Notes under the pieces: model-generated | The model's input: only the letters and a program-made list of their open reading frames with translations | Database searches by the model: none | Told to the model about the DNA's origin: nothing | Program-made: the position numbers and the translations under genes | In this document: piece by piece, positions 1 to 7,659 of the stretch | Position numbering within the stretch: position 1 is the stretch's first letter | Layout: every line of letters begins with the position of its first letter | Source of the DNA: Undivivens sp041652635 | GTDB taxonomy: Bacteria > Omnitrophota > Gorgyraeia > Gygaellales > Profunditerraquicolaceae | DNA: 13,079 bases | Reading direction: 5' to 3' | Assembly (NCBI GenBank): GCA_041652635.1 | Contig: JBAZGW010000038.1 | Location: forward strand, 1-13,079

Positions 1-84
1 GACCCGGATTTTTGCAAGGGGTGCGGTAATTGCGCCGCCGTTTGCCCCAAGCAGGATATCGAAATGGTCAAAGAAGAAAATTAA
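1..84 (+). CDS. porD: 2-oxoacid:ferredoxin oxidoreductase delta (ferredoxin) subunit, C-terminal fragment
   Basis: Only the last 27 codons are inside the window; the gene continues upstream. The frame reads DPDFCKGCGNCAAVCPKQDI and ends at TAA (82-84). The spacing C-x2-C-x2-C-x3-C-P is a [4Fe-4S] ferredoxin motif, here the second cluster of what is normally an 8Fe ferredoxin subunit. It lies 33 bases upstream of porA, the same order as the known four-subunit enzymes (gamma-delta-alpha-beta). The subunit would pass electrons from the TPP site in the beta subunit to external ferredoxin. Cluster motif and position are seen; the subunit name is inferred from context. A gamma subunit is expected just upstream but is not visible. 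Confidence 0.85.
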   Translation, partial: DPDFCKGCGNCAAVCPKQDIEMVKEEN

Positions 85-117
85 CCGCGGCATCCCTTAA
101 ACTGAAAAGGAATAGCT

Positions 118-1299
118 ATGAAAGAGTTTGTTGAAGGTTCACACGCAGTCGCGGAGATCGTCCGTCTTTGCAAGCCGGGCGTGGTATCCGCTTATCCGAT
201 AACCCCGCAGACGCACATCGTAGAGGATCTGGCCCAGTTCGTTTCCGACGGTAAACTCGCCGCGCAAGCAGTCAACGTGGAATCGGAACATTCCGCCGCG
301 TCGGTGGTCCTGGGGGCTTCCGCCACCGGGGTTCGTTCTTACACGGCGACCAGTTCCCAGGGGTTGTTTTATATGTTCGAAGTGCTTTTTAACATCTCCG
401 GGATGAGGCTGCCGGTGGTGATGACCTGCGCTGCCAGGGCAATTTCGGCGCCGATCAATATCTGGAACGACCACCAGGACGCGGTTTCCCTGCGCGACAG
501 CGGCTGGATACAGCTGCACGCCGAGGATATCCAGGAAGCGGTGGATATGCATTTGATAGCTTATAAACTCGCCGAGAATAAATCGGTGATGCTGCCGGTA
601 ATGGTCTGTATGGACGGTTTCATCCTTACTCACGGTATCGAAACGGTGGATATCCCGGAGCAGGCGCTGGTCGACAGTTTTCTTCCTCCGTATGCGGCGC
701 CCTATAAGCTCGACCCGGCCGCTCCGATAACCATGGGCCCGCTGGTGGATCCCGATTCTTATATGGAAACCCGTTACGCTATGCAGGAAACCCATAAGCA
801 GGTATTGGATTTGATCCCCGGGATCACCGCGGAGTTCGCGAAAACCTTCGGCAGGCAGTATAACGGCCTGGTGGAAGGATACCATATCGAGGACGCGGAG
901 CGCGTGATCGTCGCCATCGGCTCGGTCTGCGGCACGATCAAGGAAGTCATAGACGAATTCAGGGCCAAGGGGAAGAAAATAGGTTTGTTGAAAGTTTCCT
1001 GTTTGCGTCCTTTTCCGGCTCAGCAGATATACGACGCGCTTAAGGGCGTTGCCAAGGTGGCGGTGATAGACAGGGCGTTGTCCGTGGGGTCGACCGCGCC
1101 GCTGGCGTCCGAGGTCAAGGCCGCTTTCTTCGGCAAGAAGAAGGCGCCGTCGGTCATCAGCAGTTTTGTCGTCGGCTTGGGCGGCAGGGATATCACCAAG
1201 GATTCGATCAGGGAAGTCGTTAAATTACTCAACGGCAGGGAAAGAAACGGCGAGTTCATAGACCTGAAGCCGGAACTTCTAAAGGAGAGTTATGAATAA
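118..1299 (+). CDS. porA: pyruvate:ferredoxin oxidoreductase alpha subunit
   Basis: The 393-residue product matches the usual PorA length of about 390. It shows the family marks YPITPQT near residue 26, ESEHSAAS near 59, the TSSQGL loop, and WNDHQDAVSLRDSGWIQL near 120, which forms part of the substrate pocket. A second domain from about residue 260 (VIVAIGSVCGTIKEV ... LRPFP) is the C-terminal transketolase-like domain. In known enzymes the alpha and beta subunits bind thiamine diphosphate and convert pyruvate, CoA and oxidised ferredoxin into acetyl-CoA, CO2 and reduced ferredoxin in the cytoplasm. An AAAGGAA ribosome site lies about 8 bases before the ATG. The stop overlaps the porB start by 8 bases, implying translational coupling. 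Pyruvate is favoured over other 2-oxoacids from remembered similarity; a related 2-oxoacid is possible. Confidence 0.93.
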   Translation: MKEFVEGSHAVAEIVRLCKPGVVSAYPITPQTHIVEDLAQFVSDGKLAAQAVNVESEHSAASVVLGASATGVRSYTATSSQGLFYMFEVLFNISGMRLPVVMTCAARAISAPINIWNDHQDAVSLRDSGWIQLHAEDIQEAVDMHLIAYKLAENKSVMLPVMVCMDGFILTHGIETVDIPEQALVDSFLPPYAAPYKLDPAAPITMGPLVDPDSYMETRYAMQETHKQVLDLIPGITAEFAKTFGRQYNGLVEGYHIEDAERVIVAIGSVCGTIKEVIDEFRAKGKKIGLLKVSCLRPFPAQQIYDALKGVAKVAVIDRALSVGSTAPLASEVKAAFFGKKKAPSVISSFVVGLGGRDITKDSIREVVKLLNGRERNGEFIDLKPELLKESYE

Positions 1300-2179
1300 G
1301 AACCTTTTTGTCTCGGGTCATACCGCCTGCGCGGGATGCGGCCAGTCCATGGCGGCGAGACTTGTCATAGACGCCAGCGGGCCGAACACTATAATCGTCA
1401 ATAATACCGGCTGTCTGGAAGTGTTTTCCACGAAATATCCGGAATCGGCCTGGGAAGTGCCGTTCATACATTCTCTTTTCGAGAATTGTTCGGCTGTGGC
1501 TTCCGGGGTGGAGTCGGCGCTTAAATTCCTGAATAAGAAGGAAGGCATTAACGTTATCGCTCAGGCGGGGGACGGCGGGACCGCCGATATCGGGCTGCAG
1601 GCCCTTTCCGGGATGCTGGAACGCGGGCACGATATCCTTTTTGTCTGTTACGATAACGAGGCTTATATGAATACCGGCGTGCAGCGCAGCGGGTTGACGC
1701 CTTTCAATTCCAATACCACCACCAGCCCGGCGGGCAGCAAGTCTTTCGGAAATCTCAGGCCGAAAAAGGCGATGCCGGAGATAGCCGTGGCGCACGGGAT
1801 ACCGTATGTCGCGACCGCTTCCGTGGCGTTCCCGCAGGACATTCAGAGAAAAGTAAAGAAGGCCTTTTCCATAAAAGGGCCTAAGTATATGCAGATCCAT
1901 GTTCCCTGCCCGCTCGGGTGGAGGCACGAATCAGCCCTCACTTTAAGCGTGGCCAAGGCCGCTGTCGACACAGGCCTTTATCCGCTGTTTGAATATGAGA
2001 ACGGTCAGCTCTCCGCTGTGCGTAAACTCTCACAGGCTAAACCTGTGGAAGAATACCTGAAGATGCAGGGTAGGTTTAAGCACCTTATGGGCGCCGCCGA
2101 AGAGATAAAGAAGGTCCAGGAGATTGCCGACGGCAATATCAAGAAGTACGGCCTTAGGGACCAGATCTCCGGGAATTAG
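1292..2179 (+). CDS. porB: pyruvate:ferredoxin oxidoreductase beta subunit (TPP-binding)
   Basis: The product has 295 residues, the normal PorB size. Cys13 and Cys16 (HTACAGCGQ), Cys41 (NNTGC) and Cys206 (HVPCPLGW) are the four cysteines that hold the proximal [4Fe-4S] cluster in this family. The thiamine diphosphate/Mg2+ motif starts at GDGGTADIG (about residue 93) and runs to NEAYMNTG (about 121-128). The start is fixed by an AAAGGAG site 4-5 bases upstream and by the ATGAATAA overlap with porA. The gene ends in TAG (2177-2179), followed 16 bases later by the ferritin-like gene, so TAG is read as stop at least here. It forms the catalytic core with porA. Confidence 0.93.
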   Translation: MNKNLFVSGHTACAGCGQSMAARLVIDASGPNTIIVNNTGCLEVFSTKYPESAWEVPFIHSLFENCSAVASGVESALKFLNKKEGINVIAQAGDGGTADIGLQALSGMLERGHDILFVCYDNEAYMNTGVQRSGLTPFNSNTTTSPAGSKSFGNLRPKKAMPEIAVAHGIPYVATASVAFPQDIQRKVKKAFSIKGPKYMQIHVPCPLGWRHESALTLSVAKAAVDTGLYPLFEYENGQLSAVRKLSQAKPVEEYLKMQGRFKHLMGAAEEIKKVQEIADGNIKKYGLRDQISGN

Positions 2180-2195
2180 CGGAAGGGGGAAGGTT

Positions 2196-2675
2196 ATGGG
2201 AAAACAGGCAAGGGCGATAGTTGAAGTCCCGTTGAAGGATCTCGTTAAGGACCTGACAAAAGCGTATGCCGACGAATTGCTGGCGCATTATCTTTAGTGG
2301 TATATGGCGCAGATCGTCTGCGGTAAGGCCTACGAGGATATGAAAGAGGCCCTTGAAAAGATATCCAAAGACGAGAAAGAGCACGCGGCCGAGCTGGCAG
2401 ACCTGATCATAAAACTCGGCGGGGTTCCGATAGCCAACCCTATGGAACTGGAAAAGAACGCCAATGCTCCTTATATTATCCCGCCCAAGAACGGCGCGGA
2501 TATCAACCGTATGATCCGGATAGTCACGGAAGCGGAGGCCTCGGCGATAGATGTTTACAATAAGATAGCGAAAAAGACGTTCGGTAAGGATCACGTGACT
2601 TATCAATTGGTTACGCATATCCTCGCTGAGGAAGTAGAACACGAAGAGATGTTCGAGAACCTTATGGAACGTTAA
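2196..2675 (+). CDS. ferritin-like four-helix diiron protein interrupted by an in-frame TAG (2295-2297)
   Basis: From the ATG at 2196, preceded by a strong AAGGGGGAAGG site, the frame reads MGKQARAIVEVPLKDLVKDL..ADELLAHYL, meets TAG at codon 34, then continues in the same frame as WYMAQIVCGKAYEDM to a TAA at 2675. Read through, the protein is 159 residues including the amber position, a normal size for small bacterioferritin/DPS-like proteins. Putative metal ligands are the Glu of ADELLA in helix A (before the TAG), EKEH, TEAEA and EVEHEE (after it). A downstream ATG at 2304 would yield 123 residues but would lose half of helix A and its Glu ligand, and I see no good ribosome site for it. The protein probably stores or detoxifies iron and oxygen next to the oxygen-sensitive Por enzyme. 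It could be a fresh pseudogene, a sequencing error, suppressed amber, or pyrrolysine. Confidence 0.8.
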
Positions 2676-2683
2676 GAATAAGA

Positions 2684-2707
2684 CCCGGCCCCGGGAATGA
2701 GGCCGGG
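2684..2707 (+). terminator. GC-rich hairpin between ferritin-like gene and ferredoxin (weak terminator or processing site)
   Basis: CCCGGCC (2684-2690) pairs perfectly with GGCCGGG (2701-2707) around a 10-base loop. The sequence that follows (GTAATTTAAT) has only a poor T-run, so it is more likely a partial terminator or mRNA stability hairpin than a full stop. It could set ferredoxin expression apart from the por genes. Confidence 0.45.
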
Positions 2708-2730
2708 GTAATTTAATCAGGAGGACGAAA

Positions 2731-2913
2731 ATGGCAAAGGTAAGTATTAATGCTTCTGTGTGCGTCGGCTGTGGTTTGTGCGAACAGTTATGTCCGGAAG
2801 TGTTTGAAGTTCAGGCTGACGGCGTTGCCCACACTAAAGCGGATACCTGCGATACTCACAATATGAATGAAATAGCGGAGCAGTGCCCTGTGAGCGCTAT
2901 CAGCGTAGCTTAA
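2731..2913 (+). CDS. single-cluster [4Fe-4S] ferredoxin
   Basis: This 60-residue protein is typical of small Thermotoga/Desulfovibrio-type ferredoxins. Cys11, Cys14 and Cys17 (CVGCGLC) and Cys52 (QCPVSAI) are the expected cluster ligands. Cys21 and Cys40 are extra; in several relatives a comparable pair forms a disulfide, but the spacing here is not identical, so that is only a possibility. The acidic body suits an electron carrier. A consensus AGGAGG lies 6-7 bases before the ATG. Coming after the por genes, it is the natural electron acceptor for pyruvate oxidation in the cytoplasm, though this partnership is inferred from position only. A strong terminator closes the unit. Confidence 0.92.
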   Translation: MAKVSINASVCVGCGLCEQLCPEVFEVQADGVAHTKADTCDTHNMNEIAEQCPVSAISVA

Positions 2914-2930
2914 CGGATAGTAATAAACCC

Positions 2931-2964
2931 AAAAACCCCGCGTGAGAACGCGGGGTTTTTTTTT
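2931..2964 (+). terminator. intrinsic terminator after ferredoxin gene
   Basis: CCCCGCGT (2936-2943), loop GAGA, ACGCGGGG (2948-2955), then nine T residues (2956-2964). The five A residues before the stem can extend the pairing into the T-run. This is a textbook rho-independent terminator and also the 5' exon of the group II intron that starts two bases later. Confidence 0.95.
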
Positions 2965-3072
2965 GGTGCGCCCGGCAGGGCGCATTTACTTGAAGGTGAA
3001 AGTCCTTTACAGGCCTGATAGAAGGAACTGTTAGCCTGACGGCAAGGGTGTCTATCGCGAGGTAGAATCTGA

Positions 3073-3108
<36 letters not shown>

Positions 3109-3346
3109 GAACCATATAGAGGCGAACATGCCGGGTAAGGAGGCCAATATCTCTAAAGCCCAAAATCTATCCGGAAGGCATGGGCGTAGATATGGCGGGT
3201 ATAAGCGGGAAGGTAAGTGCGCATTACCCGGGGAGGTCTGCCCAGAACAACGGGTAGAAGTCAGCAGAAGCCATAGTAAGTCCCGCTGACGGCGGGGACG
3301 AAGGGCTGAACGTAAAAAGAAACAAGAGTTCAAAAGGATTGAGACT

Positions 3347-4732
3347 TTGGTGAGAAAACGGACGCAGACAATGAATGAGGAAAACTCATCGGCCTTAACA
3401 GGAAGCACGGGGCGGAACCCCGGAGGTACTGTAGAAGGCGTGTCAAACTTGCCGGGGAAACAGGACATTGAACTATGGGGCGACCTGTTAATGGAGGATG
3501 TACTGAGTAGAGAGAACATGGCGCGGGCACTGAAACGGGTCAAGGAGAACAACGGGGCATCAGGAGTTGATGAGATGTCCGTAGTTGACCTTGAATCGTA
3601 TCTGAAACAGGAGTGGCCGCGTATACGCAAGGAACTGCTGGAAGGACGGTACAAACCTCAGTCGGTGTTGCGGGTAAATATCCCAAAGCCTGACGGAGGC
3701 CAACGATCGTTGGGAATACCTACGGTTATTGACCGGCTTATTCAGCAGGCACTACATCAGGTTATAAGTCCGATATTTGAGAAGAGTTTTTCGGAGTCGA
3801 GTTATGGTTACCGTCCGGGAAGAAATGCGCAGCAAGCCGTGGAACAAGCGCGGAAGTATGTTGCCTCCGGCCGGCGGTGGGTAGTAGACATCGACCTTGA
3901 GAAGTTCTTCGACAGTGTGAACCACGACATCTTGATGGATAGAGTCGAGAGCAAGGTTAAGGACAAACGAATAACCAAACTTATTCGACGCTACCTACAA
4001 GCAGGAATCATGAAAAATGGATTAACAATTGCGAGTACGGAAGGAACGCCGCAAGGCGGGCCGTTATCGCCGATGTTATCGAACATCCTTCTTGACGATT
4101 TAGATAAAGAGTTGGAAAGAAGGGGAAGCGCGTTTTGCCGGTATGCGGATGACTGTAATATTTATGTGCATTCGCAAAGAGCGGGAGAACGGGTTAGGGA
4201 ATCCGTGACAAGATACCTGATGGAGACGCTTAATCTAAAGGTGAACGAAAAGAAGAGCGCCGTAGACCGGCCGTGGAAAAGGAAGTTCCTTGGTTATACC
4301 GTGACAATGGATAAAGTGACGCGGCTGAGAGTATCAGAGCGTTCAATTAAGCGGTTTAAGGACAAACTAAGGGATATTTTCCGCGGCGGGCGGGGATGTA
4401 ACATCAGCAGAGTTATCAAAGAGAAGCTAAACCCTGTGATACGGGGATGGAAGAATTATTTCCGATTATCGCAAGTTAAGTGGATATTTGAAGAACTCGG
4501 TGGATGGATACGGCGTAAGCTTCGAGTTATCCTTTGGCGTCAAATGAAACGTGGTAGGACACGGGCGAAAAGGCTGATGTTGTATGGCTTAAACGGAAAG
4601 CGCGCCTGGATGTCGGCGTATAACGGACGTGGGCCTTGGTGGAACGCCGGATCTTCGCATATGAATGAAGCGTATCCGGTGAAATACTTCCGAACTCTTG
4701 GGTTAGTAGACCTTGTAACAGGGAACTCGTAA
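3347..4732 (+). CDS. ltrA: group II intron reverse transcriptase/maturase
   Basis: Up to 461 residues. Reverse transcriptase motifs run in order: GASGVDEM (RT-1), RSLGIPTVIDRLIQQAL (RT-2), SSYGYRPGR, VDIDLEKFFDSVNHDIL with Asp181 and Asp183, GTPQGGPLSP, and CRYADD at 266-269 with the catalytic Asp pair. The maturase (X/thumb) domain follows, ending in a short basic tail with a WW and YFRTLGL. No HNH endonuclease domain is present, as in class C enzymes. It helps the intron RNA fold and splice and copies it into new DNA sites. The start is unclear: TTG 3347 and GTG 3350 follow an AAAAGG site, while the first ATG (3371, 453 residues) has no good site. Ends at TAA. Confidence 0.93.
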   Translation: MVRKRTQTMNEENSSALTGSTGRNPGGTVEGVSNLPGKQDIELWGDLLMEDVLSRENMARALKRVKENNGASGVDEMSVVDLESYLKQEWPRIRKELLEGRYKPQSVLRVNIPKPDGGQRSLGIPTVIDRLIQQALHQVISPIFEKSFSESSYGYRPGRNAQQAVEQARKYVASGRRWVVDIDLEKFFDSVNHDILMDRVESKVKDKRITKLIRRYLQAGIMKNGLTIASTEGTPQGGPLSPMLSNILLDDLDKELERRGSAFCRYADDCNIYVHSQRAGERVRESVTRYLMETLNLKVNEKKSAVDRPWKRKFLGYTVTMDKVTRLRVSERSIKRFKDKLRDIFRGGRGCNISRVIKEKLNPVIRGWKNYFRLSQVKWIFEELGGWIRRKLRVILWRQMKRGRTRAKRLMLYGLNGKRAWMSAYNGRGPWWNAGSSHMNEAYPVKYFRTLGLVDLVTGNS

Positions 4733-4747
4733 CAACACTTTTTACGA

Positions 4748-4779
4748 ACCGCCGTATACGGAACCGTACGTACGGTGGT
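4748..4779 (+). ncRNA. group II intron domain V (catalytic hairpin)
   Basis: ACCGCCGTA (4748-4756) pairs with TACGGTGGT (4771-4779), with one G-T pair. The inner stem TACG/CGTA closes a GAAC tetraloop, leaving a two-base CG bulge (4769-4770) on the 3' side. This is the standard domain V shape, with the two-base bulge that binds catalytic metals. The triad on the 5' strand reads CGC. Confidence 0.85.
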
Positions 4780-4789
4780 GTGAAAGGAC

Positions 4790-4818
4790 GGCGGGGGCAA
4801 TCCCGCCTCCTACTCGAT
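4790..4818 (+). ncRNA. group II intron domain VI and 3' splice end
   Basis: GGCGGG (4790-4795) pairs with CCCGCC (4802-4807). The strand then runs TCCTACTCGAT to a likely 3' end at AT (4817-4818), the usual AY ending. The branch-point A cannot be assigned with confidence. Confidence 0.6.
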
Positions 4819-4832
4819 CCTACTCTCCCACC

Positions 4833-4901
4833 GAGAAACAGTCACAATAGACCACTTTCGTCATGCGTCCTTAGTATGGACTATCACCATGGACTGTTTC
4901 T
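4833..4901. repeat. inverted repeat in the intron's 3' flank
   Basis: AGAAACAGTC, starting at about 4833, is complemented by GACTGTTTCT ending at about 4901. The nearly complementary pair ATAGACC/GGACTAT lies inside, so the 70-base stretch can form a long broken hairpin. No gene is visible between the intron end and the mgtA promoter. Its role is unknown; an older mobile-element scar is one possibility. Confidence 0.5.
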
Positions 4902-4912
4902 TCAATTAACGG

Positions 4913-4941
4913 TTGACAAAGAAGCAAAACAAAAATATACT
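4913..4941 (+). promoter_or_regulatory. sigma70-type promoter of the Mg2+ ATPase gene
   Basis: The -35 box TTGACA (4913-4918) is a perfect consensus, the spacer is exactly 17 bases, and the -10 box TATACT (4936-4941) has five of six consensus bases. Transcription would start near 4948, giving a leader of about 113 bases before the ATG at 5062. Confidence 0.85.
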
Positions 4942-4956
4942 CAAAGTTGAAAGTTT

Positions 4957-5034
4957 AAAGGCTTTCATTCCCATCCAGTCGGCCGGAGCGCGCTTAAAAG
5001 CCCGGGTTGGGGGGAGATAAAGCCTTTTTATTTT
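4957..5034 (+). promoter_or_regulatory. structured mRNA leader with terminator-like hairpin upstream of mgtA (candidate attenuator or riboswitch)
   Basis: AAAGGCTTT (4957-4965) pairs perfectly with AAAGCCTTT (5019-5027). The second arm runs into TTTTTATTTT (5025-5034), a terminator-like end. Inside, CCCA (4970-4973) can pair with TGGG (5008-5011), and GCT/AGC closes a small loop around 4995. Known mgtA-type genes are controlled in their leaders by Mg2+ through the M-box or the enteric mgtA leader, but I do not recognise either consensus here. The structure is seen; the regulatory role is inferred. Confidence 0.5.
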
Positions 5035-5061
5035 GTATAAACAGTCTAACCGGGATTTTCT

Positions 5062-7650
5062 ATGGGGCTGCTTAAGATAGATAAAAAGAAAAATCACGGT
5101 TATACTCAGCAAAAACCGCAAGTCTTAGATTTTGATTTCGTAAACTGTCCCAAAGAAGTCCTTTTTGAGAAACTGCATACGTCGGAGAAAGGACTTTCCG
5201 AACAGCAGGTTCTCGACCGCCTCCAGGAATACGGGCTCAATGAGCCCGCCCGAAAAAAGAAACGTACCGTCCTGATACAAATACTTTCCAAGTTCATCAA
5301 TCCTCTGGTTATCGTGCTGTTGATCATCGGCGCTTTCTCCCTCTTTTTCGGGGAGAAGATCAGCGCGTTGCTGGTGGCTTTGATGGCCGTAATGAGCGTT
5401 CTGCTTTCTTTTATACAGGAATACCGCGCCGGGAAAGAGGCCGACAGGCTCAGCGAAATGGTTCGCGCCACGGCCACCGTTTACAGGAACGGCAGGCCGA
5501 AAGAGATCAAGATCAGGGAACTGGTCCCGGGAGACCTCGTGGATCTTTTCGCCGGCGATATGATCCCCGCGGACCTGCGGATCATTTCCTGCAAAGACCT
5601 GTTCATTAACCAGGCTTCTTTGACCGGGGAGTCATTCCCCATAGAAAAGACCTCCGGCGTTGCCGCCGGCAAGGGGAATTCGGCGTCCGAATTGAATAAT
5701 ATCGTTTTTATGGGCTCCAGCGTAGTCAGCGGCACCGCGTTGGGCGTGGTCTTCAAGACCGGTATCTCCACCAAGTTCGGAGAAATGTCGCGCAGGCTGG
5801 CAACGATGAGGGTTGAGACGAGCTTTGATAAAGGCGTGCACAGTTTTACCTGGCTGATGATCCGCGCGATGTTCTTTATGGTGATGTTCATTTTTGCCGT
5901 TAACGCCCTGCGGCGCGGCAGTTTCATCGAATCATTGCTTTTTTCCCTGGGGGTGGCGGTAGGGTTGACCCCGGAAATGCTCCCGATGATCGTGGCGATA
6001 AACCTTTCCAAGGGCGCGATCGCTATGTCCAAGAAGGACGTGATCGTAAAACGCCTCAATTCCATCCAGAACTTCGGGGCGATGGATATTATCTGCACGG
6101 ATAAGACCGGCACTCTGACTATGGATAAGATCGTCCTGGAAAAGCATTGCGATGTGGTCAGGAAAGAGGATGATGGTGTCCTGCGTTTCGCCTATATCAA
6201 TAGCTATTATCAGACCGGATTGAAGAATTTGCTGGACCGGGCGATACTGAAACACGGGAAACTGCTTGTGCGTCAATACAGGAAAGTGGACGAGGTCCCA
6301 TTCGATTTCTCCCGCAGGATAATGTCGGTGGTCGTGGAGATCGACGGCATACACAGGTTGATCTCCAAAGGGGCGCCGGAAGAGATATTCAAGCGTTGTT
6401 CGCGGTATGAACTGGACGGCGAACTTATGGAAATGGACCCGTTGATACTTTCCGACCTTAAAGAGGAATATGATAACTTAAGCGCCGACGGTTTTAGGGT
6501 GCTGGCTATAGCGCATAAAGATATCGCGGAGAGAAAAGAGGCTTATTCCCGTGACGACGAGAAAGATATGATACTTGCCGGTTACGTCGCTTTTCTCGAT
6601 CCGCCAAAGCCGAGCGCCAGGCGGGCGATCATCGCCTTGAAGAAACTGGGCGTAGATTTCAAGGTGTTGACCGGCGATAACGAAATGGTAACTAAGAAGA
6701 TATGCAGTGAAGTGGGCCTGGACGTTCACGGCCTGGTGACCGGCGACCAGGTCGACAAGGCCGACGATACGCAGCTGCAGTCGCTGGTAAAGACAACCAA
6801 CGTCTTTGCCAGGCTTTCTCCTCTGCAAAAAGAGCGCATCATCACCGCGCTGCACAAGAATAAACATATCGTGGGTTATCTCGGCGACGGCATCAACGAT
6901 GCCCCGGCCCTGAAGGCTTCCGATGTCGGGATATCGGTGAATAACGCGGTGGACATCGCCAAAGAATCCGCGGATATTATCCTGCTTAAGAAAAGCCTGA
7001 TGGTCCTGGAGGACGGCGTCATCGAGGGCAGACGGACTTTCGGGAATATCGTAAAATACATCAAGATGGGCTCCAGTTCCAACTTCGGCAATATGCTCAG
7101 TATGACCGGCGGCAGTCTTTTTCTGCCTTTTCTGCCGATGCTGCCTATTCAGATATTGCTGAACAATTTTCTTTACGACCTTTCCCAGGTGGCTATCCCG
7201 ACCGATGAAGTGGATAAAGAATACCTGCGTCAGCCGCGTCCCTGGAGAGTGGATTATATAAAGAAATTCATGCTCATCATCGGTCCGATAAGTTCCATAT
7301 ACGATTTCCTCACTTACGGGGTAATGCTTTTTATTTTTCACGCCGACGCCAGGTTATTCCATACCGGCTGGTTCATTGAATCGCTCTGCACGCAAACGCT
7401 TGTTATTTATGTGATCAGGACCGGAAAGATACCTTTTGTGGAGAGCAGGCCCAGCGCTCTCCTGGTCTTGACCTCCATAGTTATTATCACCGCCGGGATA
7501 ATCATCCCCTTTACCCCTCTGGCAGGACCGTTCGGTTTCACGGCTCCGCCGCCGGCATACTTCGCTGTATTGTTTGTTATGGTGCTGACTTATCTATTGC
7601 TGGTTCAAGTGGTCAAAACCTGGTTTATAAAGAAGTTCGGGCATGATTGA
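5062..7650 (+). CDS. mgtA: MgtA-type magnesium-importing P-type ATPase (class IIIB)
   Basis: The 862-residue product follows MgtA of enteric bacteria along its full length. An N-terminal cation-ATPase domain comes first, then membrane segments at about 70-95 and 102-119. The actuator-domain TGES is at 188-191, and segments at about 262-317 include the class-specific LTPEMLP (Glu305). DKTGTLT at 347 holds the phosphorylated Asp347, KGAPE marks the nucleotide domain, and LTGDNE and GDGINDAP (Asp609) complete the P domain. Six more membrane segments fill about 670-860. In the family, ATP hydrolysis brings Mg2+ into the cytoplasm. The FNNFLYDLSQVAIP-like region (NNFLYDLSQVAIP here) matches MgtA, arguing against a Ca2+ or heavy-metal pump. 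The ribosome site is weak (GGGA). It has its own promoter and is separated from the redox block by the intron. Confidence 0.93.
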   Translation: MGLLKIDKKKNHGYTQQKPQVLDFDFVNCPKEVLFEKLHTSEKGLSEQQVLDRLQEYGLNEPARKKKRTVLIQILSKFINPLVIVLLIIGAFSLFFGEKISALLVALMAVMSVLLSFIQEYRAGKEADRLSEMVRATATVYRNGRPKEIKIRELVPGDLVDLFAGDMIPADLRIISCKDLFINQASLTGESFPIEKTSGVAAGKGNSASELNNIVFMGSSVVSGTALGVVFKTGISTKFGEMSRRLATMRVETSFDKGVHSFTWLMIRAMFFMVMFIFAVNALRRGSFIESLLFSLGVAVGLTPEMLPMIVAINLSKGAIAMSKKDVIVKRLNSIQNFGAMDIICTDKTGTLTMDKIVLEKHCDVVRKEDDGVLRFAYINSYYQTGLKNLLDRAILKHGKLLVRQYRKVDEVPFDFSRRIMSVVVEIDGIHRLISKGAPEEIFKRCSRYELDGELMEMDPLILSDLKEEYDNLSADGFRVLAIAHKDIAERKEAYSRDDEKDMILAGYVAFLDPPKPSARRAIIALKKLGVDFKVLTGDNEMVTKKICSEVGLDVHGLVTGDQVDKADDTQLQSLVKTTNVFARLSPLQKERIITALHKNKHIVGYLGDGINDAPALKASDVGISVNNAVDIAKESADIILLKKSLMVLEDGVIEGRRTFGNIVKYIKMGSSSNFGNMLSMTGGSLFLPFLPMLPIQILLNNFLYDLSQVAIPTDEVDKEYLRQPRPWRVDYIKKFMLIIGPISSIYDFLTYGVMLFIFHADARLFHTGWFIESLCTQTLVIYVIRTGKIPFVESRPSALLVLTSIVIITAGIIIPFTPLAGPFGFTAPPPAYFAVLFVMVLTYLLLVQVVKTWFIKKFGHD

Positions 7651-7659
7651 GATAAATTA

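Noticed and set aside
139..885. Long open frame on the - strand opposite porA
   Set aside because: It mirrors porA codons, has Arg/His-rich composition and no family motif. The same applies to the - strand frames opposite porB, mgtA (for example 6478-7341) and the transposase.
2177..2297. Genome-wide reassignment of TAG to an amino acid
   Set aside because: porB ends at TAG and read-through would add only a few residues before TGA, so TAG is used as stop just before the ferritin-like gene. Site-specific recoding remains possible.
4819..4912. Integron attC site next to the intron
   Set aside because: Some class C introns target attC, but no GTTRRRY core or integrase was seen, and the 5' exon is clearly a terminator.
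4948..5061. M-box (ykoK) Mg2+ riboswitch before mgtA
   Set aside because: The leader is shorter than the M-box and none of its conserved blocks were recognised; kept only as an unassigned leader structure.
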